DNA of 64,000 nt, from contig NZ_RDQG01000078.1 in assembly GCF_003697815.1 (NCBI RefSeq), positions 1 to 64,000 of the forward strand. Reading direction: 5' to 3'. Shown in pieces: positions 35,530-44,531 of the stretch. The notes under the pieces are model-generated. The model had not been told where the DNA came from, did no database searches, and saw only the letters and a program-made list of their open reading frames with translations. Both the position numbers and the translations under genes were made by a program. The number at the start of each line of letters is the position of its first letter. The first letter of the stretch is position 1. This DNA is from Halalkalicoccus subterraneus. Its GTDB lineage: Archaea > Halobacteriota > Halobacteria > Halobacteriales > Halalkalicoccaceae.

Positions 35530-36753
35530 ATGAGCCTCGAGGACCCGCTATCCGCTCCTCATGACCGAGCCCAGCGGAAGTATGAACGGGTAAGAGACGG
35601 GGTCGTACCGGAGGAGAAACGGTCGATCCTATCGGAACACCGGGCCGACGACTTCGACAGCGTCCTGCTGATCGCGTCGGCGTCAAGGGGGGGTAGTAGC
35701 CTCCTGTTCGACACCCTCCGGTACCACGAGGGGACGTGCAGTCCCGATGGCGAACACGGCAAGTGGTACACCTTCAATGGGATCTGTTACCCGACGTTCG
35801 ACTCGGACCGAGTTCGCGCGGAATTCGAGTCGTTCGATCGGGAGAAGCTCCTCACGAACCTGCTCGCGGATGTCGGTGCGACCGAGGCGTCCGGCGACCG
35901 GACCCACCGCGTGGACAACGCGCTCGTCCGGCTTCCGCTACAGTTCCCGGACCGGGAGCTTCCCTACGGGCGGATGCGCGAGCGGTTGCTCGACGGAGCC
36001 TCGCTCGACGAGGTGCTCGACTCGGTCGGGATCTCGCCGACCCACTACGACGCGTTCGCCGACGGGGACGCCGACGAGGCGATGGAAGACGAGGCGATCG
36101 AGGAGCGGCCGTTCATCAGCTCCCACGATCACAAGCGCGGGTTGGTCGAGGAGGACTTCGAGCGGACGCTCGTGTTGAAGACGAGCGTCGACGCCTACCG
36201 GCTCCCCTGGATCAGAGAACAGCTGTTTCCCGAGACGGACGTCGACATAGTCCATCTGACGCGCAACCCCGCGGCCTCGATCAACGGGCTGTATGACGGC
36301 TGGCGGCTCAACCGGGGGTTTCAGACGTACGACGTCGGCGAACTCGATCTCGAGGACTACGACGGCTCGCTGTGGAACTACGACCTCCCACCGGGCTGGT
36401 TCAGGGACGGTCGACTGATCGACGTCTGCCTGAAACAGTGGACACAGGCCCACCGGCACGTCCTCGACGGACGCGAAGCGTTCGACGACGTCCTCAGAGT
36501 TCGTTTCGAGGACCTGCTTACCGAGACCGAATCCACGGTCGAGAGAGTCGTCGAGTTCGCGGACCTCGGCGACTCGTCGCTGCTCGCGGAGAACGTCGAC
36601 GACCTCAACCAGGTGATGACGACGAAGGAGCCTGAGCGCGCCCGCTGGCGGAACCGCGAGGAGCTCGTGCATGGCGCGCTCGACCGGGCCGACGAGCCCT
36701 TCGAGGGCGTCGTCGAGGAGCTCGGGTACACGGAGGAATCCGAATGGATCTGA
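35530..36753 (+). CDS. PAPS-dependent sulfotransferase
   Basis: A 407-residue P-loop sulfotransferase. The 5'-phosphosulfate loop is 'ASASRGGSSLLFDTLRYHEG' (about residue 50-69 from this start) and the 3'-phosphate-binding segment is 'DIVHLTRNPAASINGLYDGW' (about 240). It transfers sulfate from PAPS to an O- or N-acceptor; acceptor unknown. It leads a four-gene operon that includes an APS kinase, the enzyme making PAPS. It overlaps the next gene by 10 bases. The start at 35530 follows GGAGG; ATG 35434 is the alternative. GC-rich, unlike most of the window. Confidence 0.88.
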   Translation: MSLEDPLSAPHDRAQRKYERVRDGVVPEEKRSILSEHRADDFDSVLLIASASRGGSSLLFDTLRYHEGTCSPDGEHGKWYTFNGICYPTFDSDRVRAEFESFDREKLLTNLLADVGATEASGDRTHRVDNALVRLPLQFPDRELPYGRMRERLLDGASLDEVLDSVGISPTHYDAFADGDADEAMEDEAIEERPFISSHDHKRGLVEEDFERTLVLKTSVDAYRLPWIREQLFPETDVDIVHLTRNPAASINGLYDGWRLNRGFQTYDVGELDLEDYDGSLWNYDLPPGWFRDGRLIDVCLKQWTQAHRHVLDGREAFDDVLRVRFEDLLTETESTVERVVEFADLGDSSLLAENVDDLNQVMTTKEPERARWRNREELVHGALDRADEPFEGVVEELGYTEESEWI

Positions 36754-37604
36754 CCGAGACGGCGGCGTACCACGGCTCGTCGTACTCCCACCGGGAGAGT
36801 CCGGCGAGCGGCGACTACCGGGGAAGGCTCGAAACGGCGTTCCTCTGTACGCTCGCGGGGGAGCCCGACGCGGAGCCCGACGAATACCAATTCCTCGAGA
36901 CGCCGGACGTCGAGGCGTTCAACGAGGAGATCCGGGCGTACCGCGATCTCCTCGAGGACCATGGGACCGAAACGGTCGTCGCCGAATCGGCGTACCCGAA
37001 CGCGACCTACACCGCGGACGCGTACCTCGGGTTCGGCGGCGACTTCTACCTCTCGCGGATGGCCTCGGACGTGCGGAGACGCGAGGAACCGGACCGCTTT
37101 GCGTTCGCCCACGAGTGCGGCTACGACCCGGTCGTTCCGTTCCCGGCCGACGAGTACTTCGAGATCAGCAACGCGATCCCGTCGAACGACGGACTGGTCC
37201 TCGGCGTCGGACAGCGCGGAACCGATCGGGCGGCGCGGCGACTCGCCGAGGCCGTCGACTGCGAGACGACGATCGTCGGAATCGGCGACGACGTACAGCA
37301 CCTGATGGGCGCGCTCCGCCCGTTGCCCGATGGCCGCGCGGCGGTTCGCCCCGGGAAGATTGAGGAGTACGGAGAACTCGAACAGTGCTACGACGGCTTC
37401 CTCGAGTTCGACGAGACCGAGGAGATCGTCGAGAAACAAGCGATGAATTTCACGATCGCGGCAGACGGTACGATACTCATGCCTAACGACACACCCAACG
37501 CGGAGACGAAGCTAGCCGAACAGTACGACGTCGAAACGACCAGTGTCGAAGAGATCCGAACAGGAGCGGGTGGACTGGCCTGTCTCACGGGGAGGGTCGA
37601 CTGA
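36744..37604 (+). CDS. Guanidino-group-modifying (GME) superfamily enzyme
   Basis: A 286-residue protein of the amidinotransferase/dimethylargininase/arginine deiminase superfamily. It shows 'YPNATYTADAYLGFGGDFYL' (the NxxYTxD element), the catalytic His in 'QHLMGALRPLPDG' (H186), 'AMNFTIAADGTILMPNDTPN', and the catalytic Cys in 'GGLACLTGRVD' (C280). The usual EGGD substrate motif appears as 'EISN', so substrate choice may differ. It could hydrolyse a guanidine to a ureido group plus amine/ammonia, or transfer an amidino group. It overlaps the genes on both sides, which ties it to sulfotransferase and PAPS synthesis. Confidence 0.85.
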   Translation: MDLTETAAYHGSSYSHRESPASGDYRGRLETAFLCTLAGEPDAEPDEYQFLETPDVEAFNEEIRAYRDLLEDHGTETVVAESAYPNATYTADAYLGFGGDFYLSRMASDVRRREEPDRFAFAHECGYDPVVPFPADEYFEISNAIPSNDGLVLGVGQRGTDRAARRLAEAVDCETTIVGIGDDVQHLMGALRPLPDGRAAVRPGKIEEYGELEQCYDGFLEFDETEEIVEKQAMNFTIAADGTILMPNDTPNAETKLAEQYDVETTSVEEIRTGAGGLACLTGRVD

Positions 37605-38464
37605 TGGCTGGAGAAACCACCTGGCTCTTCGGTCTGCCGTGCTCGGGCAAGACGACCCTCGCCGAGGGGCTGGTCGGCCCGAACACGGTCCATCTCGACG
37701 GCGACTACCTCCGCGAGACGCTCAACGCCGATCTGGGCTTCTCGAAGGAGGACCGAACCGAGAACCTCCGGCGTGCCGCCGGTGTCGCCCAAGCGCTCAA
37801 CGAACAGGGCTTCGACGTCGTCGCATCGTTCATCACGCCCTATCGGTCCCAGCGTGAATTGATCGCCGAGAAGGTCGAGAACGTTTCGTTCATCCACGTC
37901 AACACACCCGTCGAAGTCTGCGAGGAACGGGACGTCAAAGGGATGTACGAGCAGGCCCGTGAGGGCGAGATCGAGGGCTTCACTGGCGTCGACGACCCCT
38001 TCGAGGAGCCCGCGAACGGCGAGGAGGTCGCCCTGGAGGTGCGCACGGCGACCCAGTCATCCGAGGCGACGATCAAGGAGATCAACGACGAACTCGGCGT
38101 CAAGTTCGACCCGAGTCACATCTTCATCGGCCGGTGGCAGCCGCTGCACGACGGCCACCGGACGATCATCGACTCGGCCGCGGACAACGGCAAGGACGTC
38201 GTGATCGCGATCCGCGACACCGAACTCAGCGAGAAGAACCCGCTGACCGCTCAGGAGCGCCAGGAGCTCATCGAGGAGGTCTACGAGGACCACCCGAACG
38301 TCGAGACGATGATCATCCCGGACGTCGACACCGTCGCCATTGGTCGGGACGTCGGCTACTCGGTCGTCTCGGTGCCCGAAGAGGTCGCCGAGATCAGCGG
38401 CACCGATACCCGCGCGGAGTACGAGAAGAGCGAACTCCTCGAAGGCAAGCACTTCGCGGACTGA
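37604..38464 (+). CDS. APS kinase fused to an HxGH nucleotidyltransferase
   Basis: A 286-residue fusion. Residues 1-165 are a CysC-type APS kinase: P-loop 'GLPCSGKTT' (10-18), 'LDGDYLRETLNADLGFSKED', then 'RTENLRRAAGVAQAL'. Residues 170-286 are a small cytidylyltransferase/NMNAT-like domain with 'GRWQPLHDGH' (HxGH, H182/H185) and 'ISGTDTRAEY' (the ISSTxxR site). Known PAPS synthetases fuse APS kinase to a full-size ATP sulfurylase instead. The small domain may make APS, or activate a different acid with a nucleotide. CysC and small nucleotidyltransferase partners also act together in Campylobacter phosphoramidate synthesis. The start overlaps the previous stop (TGATG). Confidence 0.88.
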   Translation: MAGETTWLFGLPCSGKTTLAEGLVGPNTVHLDGDYLRETLNADLGFSKEDRTENLRRAAGVAQALNEQGFDVVASFITPYRSQRELIAEKVENVSFIHVNTPVEVCEERDVKGMYEQAREGEIEGFTGVDDPFEEPANGEEVALEVRTATQSSEATIKEINDELGVKFDPSHIFIGRWQPLHDGHRTIIDSAADNGKDVVIAIRDTELSEKNPLTAQERQELIEEVYEDHPNVETMIIPDVDTVAIGRDVGYSVVSVPEEVAEISGTDTRAEYEKSELLEGKHFAD

Positions 38465-38470
38465 GTTCCC

Positions 38471-39739
38471 ATGGTATCGAACACCGCGGACCGCGACCGC
38501 GTCGCACTCGCGTTTTCGGGAGGACTGGATACGACCGTCTGTGTCCCGTTGCTCGAGGAGGAGTATGGCTACGACGAGGTGATCGGCGTCACCGTCGACG
38601 TCGGCCAGCCAGAGGAGGAATTCGAGGAGGCAGAGGAGACCGCGGAGGCACTCGGGCTCGAGAACCACGTCGTCGATGCGAAATCGGAGTTCGCCAGGAC
38701 CTGCTTCGACGCCGTGCGCGCCAACGCGACCTACCAGGGCTATCCACTGGGAACGGCACTGGCCCGTCCGGTCATCGCCCAGGTCATCCTCGAGACCGCC
38801 GAGGAACTGGGATGTTCGGCGCTCGCCCACGGTTCGACGGGCAAGGGCAACGACCAGCTTCGGTTCGAGGCGGTCTGGCGCGGCTCGGACATGGAGGTCA
38901 TCGCGCCCGTCCGCGAACTCGGATTAACCCGCGAGTGGGAGACCGAATACGCCGCTGAGCGCGACCTCCCGGTCGAGGGTGGCGACGAGGGGACGTACAG
39001 CATCGACACGAACCTCTGGAGCCGCTCGATCGAAGGGGGACAGTTAGAGGAGCCGAGTTACGTCCCCGGCGAGGAGATCTACGAGTGGACACAGGCCCCT
39101 AACGAGGAGACTGACCACCTGGAGATTACATTCGAGGAGGGATACCCCGTCGCAGTAAATGGAACGGAGATGGATGGTGTCGAACTGATCGAGCATCTGA
39201 ACGAACTCGCGGGTGCCCACGGCGTCGGTCGGACCGACCTGATGGAAGACCGCATGCTCGGGCTGAAAGTCAGGGAGAACTACGAGCATCCCGCAGCGAC
39301 GGTGCTGTTGAATGCCCACGAAGCGTTGGAGGAGCTCGTGCTCACGAAGGACGAGCGCTCGTTCAAGCGACAGGTCGACCAGCAGTGGGCCGAGAACGCC
39401 TATCAGGGCCTCGTGGACGCCCCGCTCGTCGAGGGCCTCGAAGCGTTCGTCGACACGACGAACGAACACGCGACCGGTACGGTCACGATGAAGCTCGAAG
39501 GCGGGCGGGCCCGACCGATCGGGCGCGAGAGCGAGTACGCGGTTTACTCCGCCGAAGCGGCCTCGTTCAACACCGAGACGGTCGGCGACATCACGCAGGC
39601 CGACGCGACCGGTGTCGCGAAGTACCACGGCTTCCAGGACCGCTTGGCGAACACGATCCGCGAGCGAGCCATGGAGCGGGCGAGCGCGGAAGTCGCGGCC
39701 GATGGCGGCGACGACGAATCGACTACCCGAAACGAGTGA
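38471..39739 (+). CDS. argG: Argininosuccinate synthase
   Basis: A 422-residue N-type ATP pyrophosphatase: PP-loop 'AFSGGLDTTV' (residues 14-23), 'ALAHGSTGKGNDQLRFE' (about 118), 'NLWSRSIEGGQLEEP' and 'VGRTDLMEDRMLG'. It is close to regular haloarchaeal ArgG and should join citrulline (or an analogue) to aspartate using ATP. No argininosuccinate lyase gene is adjacent. It follows the kinase fusion by 6 bp, in the sulfotransferase operon. It may be the cell's only ArgG or a copy devoted to this operon; that needs the rest of the genome. Confidence 0.93.
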   Translation: MVSNTADRDRVALAFSGGLDTTVCVPLLEEEYGYDEVIGVTVDVGQPEEEFEEAEETAEALGLENHVVDAKSEFARTCFDAVRANATYQGYPLGTALARPVIAQVILETAEELGCSALAHGSTGKGNDQLRFEAVWRGSDMEVIAPVRELGLTREWETEYAAERDLPVEGGDEGTYSIDTNLWSRSIEGGQLEEPSYVPGEEIYEWTQAPNEETDHLEITFEEGYPVAVNGTEMDGVELIEHLNELAGAHGVGRTDLMEDRMLGLKVRENYEHPAATVLLNAHEALEELVLTKDERSFKRQVDQQWAENAYQGLVDAPLVEGLEAFVDTTNEHATGTVTMKLEGGRARPIGRESEYAVYSAEAASFNTETVGDITQADATGVAKYHGFQDRLANTIRERAMERASAEVAADGGDDESTTRNE

Positions 39740-39797
39740 TAATTGTCAGTGAATTCCGGAGTACCGGAATTCGCTGTACTCTCTCGCTGTCAAAGCT

Positions 39798-39965
39798 ATG
39801 AACGTCTACGACGGATTGCTCGCAGCCATGCCGGCCTCAGTTGCTGGTGGTGCGATCGTTGGCTGGTTGGGAGCCGTTTCAATCACTGTTGGCCTTTTCG
39901 CTGGTAGCGTGCTCGCGGGCGTCCTCGTGTTCGTTTCGCTGTGGGTTGTTCCCCCGACCGCATAA
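39798..39965 (+). CDS. Small two-helix membrane protein
   Basis: A 55-residue protein, MNVYDGLLAAMPASVAGG, then two glycine-rich hydrophobic segments separated by one turn, ending VVPPTA. The ATG is 58 bp after argG on the same strand. I do not recognise a family. Its place at the end of the operon could make it a fifth member, though base composition already drops back toward AT. Confidence 0.5.
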   Translation: MNVYDGLLAAMPASVAGGAIVGWLGAVSITVGLFAGSVLAGVLVFVSLWVVPPTA

Positions 39966-40426
39966 TGCTCATCAACCGAAGCTGAACCGATAAGTGTAGA
40001 AATCACTCACATGCGAAAGGACATTCCAGAGTCGCCGATAGTAATTGGACGTACTCACACCTAAGTGGGGAACAGTGATATTTGTCCCGTTGGGATTGTT
40101 AAGCGATTCGGCAATAGTTCGAACTGTCCGTGTCTCAGTCGACTCTTGGAAGCAATTAACGTACGCGATACCAACTCAAAGAGCTGTTTTCACAGAAGAG
40201 AGTCAATACTTGTAAAACAATAACCGTTCGGTAGCTACCAATGTTACACAAGATCCCGATACCACCATTCGCTATAAGCCACTTGCGCTCGGTAAGGGAC
40301 CACGAACACAAATCTCCACGCTACCTTTATATCACGCTACACCGTAGCACAATTGCTGGCGGAGTACCTATCGCCGATTGGCGAACGGGCACCTTACGGA
40401 AAATATTGTTCGAGAGCGACTGCCGT
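39966..40426. other. Intergenic stretch
   Basis: No gene recognised. This marks the right edge of the GC-rich block. Confidence 0.35.
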
Positions 40427-40696
40427 TTAGGTGGACATGTTGCCACGCGTCCAGCCAGGGTCGTGTCCGGTGCGGTCTATGAGATCAGACCGACACGCTG
40501 GACAGTAGTCAGGGGTGACCGATTCACCTCGGGGAACGTACACTGCGCCGCCACACTTCACACATGCATCCGCGACGATGGTCGTGCAGTCCGCACAGAC
40601 GCTGAAGTGGTCAACCGTGAGTTCACGCAGGGGTTCGAGTTGTTTATCGAGGAGATACTCGTCGATGACTGTCTGGCAGTTCTGGCATGGTTTCAT
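40427..40696 (-). CDS. Small protein with four CxxC pairs
   Basis: An 89-residue protein with CQNC (4-7), CADC, CVKC and CPAC pairs, enough for two zinc ribbons, and 'VDHFSVCADCTTIVADACVK' in the middle. The frame runs to 40750, but the ATG at 40696 places the first CxxC at residues 4-7 as expected. Function is unknown; two-ribbon proteins of this size are often adaptors in transcription or ubiquitin-like systems. It stands alone, divergent from the cold-shock gene. Confidence 0.75.
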   Translation of the reverse strand: MKPCQNCQTVIDEYLLDKQLEPLRELTVDHFSVCADCTTIVADACVKCGGAVYVPRGESVTPDYCPACRSDLIDRTGHDPGWTRGNMST

Positions 40697-40837
40697 GACG
40701 ATGCATATTATACCTCGTGATCGCATGGTAAATACTTGCCCCGGAGCCAAACTGACTTCCGAAATCCGAACGAACTGTACACGCGGCCAACTGTTCTAAC
40801 GTACGTACTAAAACAAGAGTAGTGGTATCGCGACACT

Positions 40838-40848
40838 CGGAAGTGTTA
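40838..40848 (+). promoter_or_regulatory. Cold-shock gene promoter motif CGGAAGTGTTA
   Basis: The 11 bases start 40 bp upstream of the ATG at 40878. The identical motif starts 40 bp upstream of the ATG of the second cold-shock gene at 52681. Bases next to the ATG (ttgtttg-aATGGCAAACGG) are also shared. Confidence 0.6.
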
Positions 40849-40877
40849 TCAGTCGCCGGAGACTACACTTGTTTGTA

Positions 40878-41084
40878 ATGGCAAACGGAACGGTTGATTT
40901 CTTCAACGATACTGGCGGCTACGGTTTCATTTCGACTGACGACGGCGACCTCGACGACGACGAAGACGTCTTCTTCCACATGGAGGATGTCGGCGGCGAG
41001 GACCTCACGGAAGGTACTGAGGTCGAGTTCGACATTGAGTCCTCACCGAAGGGACCTCGTGCGGCGAACGTCGTCCGACAGTAA
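40878..41084 (+). CDS. cspA: Cold-shock domain protein
   Basis: A 68-residue CspA-type OB-fold: RNP1-like 'GGYGFIS' and RNP2-like 'DVFFHM' are both present, ending 'KGPRAANVV'. It binds single-stranded RNA/DNA and acts as an RNA chaperone. It has an acidic insert 'DDGDLDDDED' between the two motifs which the second copy (52681-52875) has only in part. ATG at 40878 is preferred over the in-frame upstream start because the paralogue begins the same way. Confidence 0.95.
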   Translation: MANGTVDFFNDTGGYGFISTDDGDLDDDEDVFFHMEDVGGEDLTEGTEVEFDIESSPKGPRAANVVRQ

Positions 41085-42128
41085 TACCGAGACACACTCG
41101 TCGCTCACGGCGACAAACAATACCCTCGATTTTTCAGACGGTTATACGTTCCAGCTGAGGTATCTGTACACTCCAGAAACACCGACATCAAGAGCGGTGC
41201 GTGACCGATACGCACTCTGTATTCAGCACGATTTCTAGAACCCCTCCCCGTTCAAGGAGTTCCAACAACGCCAACTCGCTCAACGAAAGAATAACCAGCT
41301 CACAGAAGATCGTCTGTCGTATCATCTGTCCATCACGACTCGGGATAGAAGCATTCGGTGTACCGATCTTCCAAGCGCCAGAGCGGGGAGCACACGCAGT
41401 TGCTGCGCTGATTGGCTCTATTCCTGACGACGAATAGTTGTGAGTCATAGATAAACTGGCTCATTCAGATTGGACTAACTGTGGAGCACGATCATACACT
41501 AATCATGATAAATCCAATAATCAGAAGTCCATACTATAGGGTCGCTGCTGTCTCTAAAGTATAACTACTACACCTCAGAAAAGTCGACTGTGATCGGCTC
41601 TTAGCAGGAGGTTTATCAGCGACAAAGATAGCCATAGATTTGGTTTGTGATCTGGGGATGGGTAGGAAACGTATTGAAGAGGCAAACGTCACATATTTAT
41701 GATTTGCTCGGGATTTAGCCAAGCCGCATCTTATTTCAATTGAGCCCCTGATCTTTGTCAGAGTGTGAATTGAAGGATATCATCGAACCCAGTTATATAT
41801 GAATAGTTGTTAGTACCTATTAAGAGCGAACCCCAGATTGGACAATCGAGTATGAGGGGGCGTTCACCGAGACAACTGACGCCCTTGTCTCGAATATGGA
41901 TCAGAACGGGAACGGGAACGCGAGTAGTGAGGATCTCCAATGGCTTATGCTAACTCTCTACCAAGAAGGCCACCTCGAGAAAATCGAGCTGATCGACGAC
42001 ACATAACGTTAGGAGTCGCTCAGGGGGCAATCGAGGGCAGACCGACATTGACTCGACTCAGGGGACGATCCCACCGAAGAGCGCTGAGATCGAATCTCTC
42101 TATCCGTCTCTAAGCACTTGCACTGTTC
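41085..42128. other. Gene-poor stretch with a C-terminal remnant
   Basis: About 1 kb without an intact gene. At about 41845-42006 (+) a frame reads 'DWTIEYEGAFTETTDALVSN', then 'SSEDLQWLMLTLYQEGHLEK' and stops at 42004. This looks like the end of a haloarchaeal protein whose 5' part is lost. Two frames at 41201-41448, one per strand, are not convincing. Confidence 0.4.
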
Positions 42129-42638
42129 ATGGCGACAATCGCGGAGATTCACCTTCCAGCCGACGAGTTCGCGCTGAGCTATCCATTCGACACCATCGAG
42201 GACGTAAACATCGAGATCAAGCGAATTACTGGCGTCAACTGCCAAGTGATCATTTCCCCCCAGAGTATTGCCAGCTTGAGGTGCGGGCCGGTGATGAGCG
42301 TTTCCTCTCGCTGGTTGTTACCTTGTGCAACGACCGCTATTGGTGGCACGAGCCTGTTGCACAAGGGTCGCATCTCGGCGAATTCGTTTGGCAATGAGGG
42401 TGGTAAGCCAAGTATAGGAACTATACTTATTGCTACCGAACCACAATATCTGACCCGACTATACGATATTAGTAGCGAACGGGAACTGCAACGGGAGCTA
42501 TCGCGTCTCTTCCAATCCGCCTACAGGAATGACGTGCCAATCGGGCCCACGTGGGTCTGTGAGTGCACAGACCGGCCCGATCTGGAACTACTGGCGATCA
42601 AGCTTGCAAAGTCCCAAGACCAGAACGGAGAGTCTTGA
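42129..42638 (+). pseudogene. Truncated HTH_10 regulator interrupted at a hairpin repeat
   Basis: The first 33 codons (MATIAEIHLPADEFALSYPF...) match the start of the intact HTH_10 regulator at 42774 and other Bat-type proteins. The similarity then ends, hairpin copy 3 (42321-42366) follows, and the frame runs on into unrelated sequence ('QYLTRLYDISSERELQRELS', 'WVCECTDRPDLELLAIKLAK'), which may be the end of another gene. The fused frame is accidental in my view. No HTH remains. Confidence 0.65.
42321..42366. repeat. Dispersed hairpin repeat, copy 3
   Basis: Arms CCTTGTGCAAC (42321-42331) and GTTGCACAAGG (42356-42366), identical to copy 2, around a 24-base loop. It lies inside the broken regulator frame. 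Confidence 0.85.
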
Positions 42639-42773
42639 GATAGAAAACTCGGGTATCTCTTTTGCTCACAGTACACGCTGACAGACTGTACTGACCAGTT
42701 TGGAGAGTGATCTTCAGCAGTAAAACTGCCACTAAGAGCACAGCTTTATCCTGATCACTACCTCCGCATATAC

Positions 42774-43436
42774 ATGGCAACAATACTTGAATTGGAGGTT
42801 CCGACCAACGAATTCGCGCTTGAAGCAACGCTGACAGAATGCTCAGAGGCGGTCATCGAAATCGAACGGGTTGTGGCGGATGATCCAGACCGGATCACTC
42901 CCTACGTATGGGCGCACGCTGATGACTTTGCGGCACTCGAAGCCGCCTTCGACGATGATCCAACAGTCGAAGAGCTCACTCTACTCTCGGAGATGGGTGA
43001 GGAACGCTCGTACCAAATGACCTGGACGGGGATGATCGATCAGATCGTTCCGCTTCTGACCGACCATGAGGGAACAATTACGCATGCAACTGGTTCGGTG
43101 AATGGGTGGAGCCTTCGCGTTCTGTTTCCGGATCGAGCAGCGCTCTCTGAGGCTCATGATTATCTGAAAGAAGCAGGCTTTTCGCTGTCGATTGGAGCGA
43201 TATACGAAGCGAAAGATGACGGTCATATCCAGCACGGACTGACTGAAACGCAACACGAGACGATTGTCGCAGCATTTGAAGCCGGCTATTTCACGGTCCC
43301 GCGAGAGGTAACACAGACAGAACTCGCTGAACAACTCGGATTATCACATCAAGCACTCTCTGAACAACTTCGACGGGCGACGGGCGCACTCGTTGAATCG
43401 ACGTTAATCACCGGCGGTAAGAAAATGGAAGAGTGA
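42774..43436 (+). CDS. Bacterio-opsin-activator-type (HTH_10) regulator
   Basis: A 220-residue intact protein. The N-terminal sensing domain starts 'MATILELEVPTNEFALEATL', and the C-terminal HTH_10 reads 'TETQHETIVAAFEAGYFTVP' and 'TQTELAEQLGLSHQALSEQL'. These factors regulate genes for energy, stress or metabolic responses in haloarchaea; the target is unknown. It follows a truncated relative, so the two probably came from a duplication. Confidence 0.9.
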   Translation: MATILELEVPTNEFALEATLTECSEAVIEIERVVADDPDRITPYVWAHADDFAALEAAFDDDPTVEELTLLSEMGEERSYQMTWTGMIDQIVPLLTDHEGTITHATGSVNGWSLRVLFPDRAALSEAHDYLKEAGFSLSIGAIYEAKDDGHIQHGLTETQHETIVAAFEAGYFTVPREVTQTELAEQLGLSHQALSEQLRRATGALVESTLITGGKKMEE

Positions 43437-43808
43437 TGTGTTTGAAAGAGGCATTCCGATAATTCGGATCTACTCCATGAGTCGTCCGGATCGGAGTATG
43501 GCCAAATTTCGTGAAATGGTCTATGGCTACTTCGGAAATATCTGTTAAGGAATGTCCAGTTGTACTACTGGCAGACCACTCACATTCCCCACACCACACT
43601 CATATATACTGTCTCTAACAGCGAGAGTCGATAGGCACTCTGCACGCCATTACAAGCCGTCTATTACGCCCATACTTCGGTACCGGATTCAATGCAATAT
43701 TCGAGTTGCTCGTCGGGGTAATCGACGATTTCGGCTTCATAACCGATCCTCCTCGAACGGCGAGATATCCCGTCTCTCGGGTTAGGATTCGGGCACGTCG
43801 CGCCGGCC
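43437..43808. other. Intergenic stretch
   Basis: Nothing recognised between the regulator and the convergent membrane hydrolase gene. Confidence 0.35.
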
Positions 43809-44363
43809 TCACTTCGGGAGCAGTCGATACCGGTGATTGATCGGAGTCGTCAGATACGCGAGTGCGATGTGCGCCACCACCATCACTGAAAAGAACCCGA
43901 TGTTGATCCATGCAGCGTTGTACCACACAAAGTCGATACCAAGAGGCTGGGTATAGAGAGGCCAGAAGGGTTCTATCGGCGTCGAGATATCGGGTGCTGA
44001 AAGGATGTCAGCACTCAGATGACTCAGACCTCCGACCAGGAATCCCAGTGTCGTGAATACGAATAGACTGGATGTATCGAACTGCTCGCTTTGAATCCGG
44101 TTATCGATCTGAGTGCTGAACAAGCCGGTAAGAACTGCACCGACGACTACACTCGCAATAGTCACGACCAACACCGTATGCGTCACACCATGATGGTGTA
44201 TTATCTCAGGGAACCACCGACTGAGCCACAGGTCGATATCTGGAAACAGCGAGGCGACGACCGAGAGAGCGATGAATCCGATGCTAGCTCGATCATCCCA
44301 GAGGAACCACGCTGGAAGGGCGAACAGGAGGCCGAATGCGATATGACCCGTTATGTCTACCAT
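43809..44363 (-). CDS. YdjM-type membrane-bound metal-dependent hydrolase
   Basis: A 184-residue protein with five helices and the family's metal-ligand pattern: 'GHIAFGLLFALPAWFL' at the start, 'SLFPDIDLWLSRWFPEI' , 'HHHGVTHTVL' and 'GGLSHLSADILSAPDISTPI'. The repeated H/D motifs (GH, PDID, HHxxTH, HLxxD) define the YdjM/LexA-regulated inner-membrane hydrolase family. The substrate is unknown. Monocistronic. Confidence 0.87.
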   Translation of the reverse strand: MVDITGHIAFGLLFALPAWFLWDDRASIGFIALSVVASLFPDIDLWLSRWFPEIIHHHGVTHTVLVVTIASVVVGAVLTGLFSTQIDNRIQSEQFDTSSLFVFTTLGFLVGGLSHLSADILSAPDISTPIEPFWPLYTQPLGIDFVWYNAAWINIGFFSVMVVAHIALAYLTTPINHRYRLLPK

Positions 44364-44531
44364 CGTCTCTGCATAGTTGGTATTCCCCTAGATACTATTT
44401 TGGCTTTCAGCTGAAGAACTGAACCTGAATCAAGCATTTCTAATGATTCATCTGTTACTTGCAGCCCACACCAGCGAGAATCGGTCGAAAGTATCATCTC
44501 TATAGAATAGCTTCTCACTGACTACTAAACT

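Noticed and set aside
36378-37439. Long antisense frames across the sulfotransferase and GME genes
   Set aside because: GC-rich shadows with Arg/Val-rich translation.
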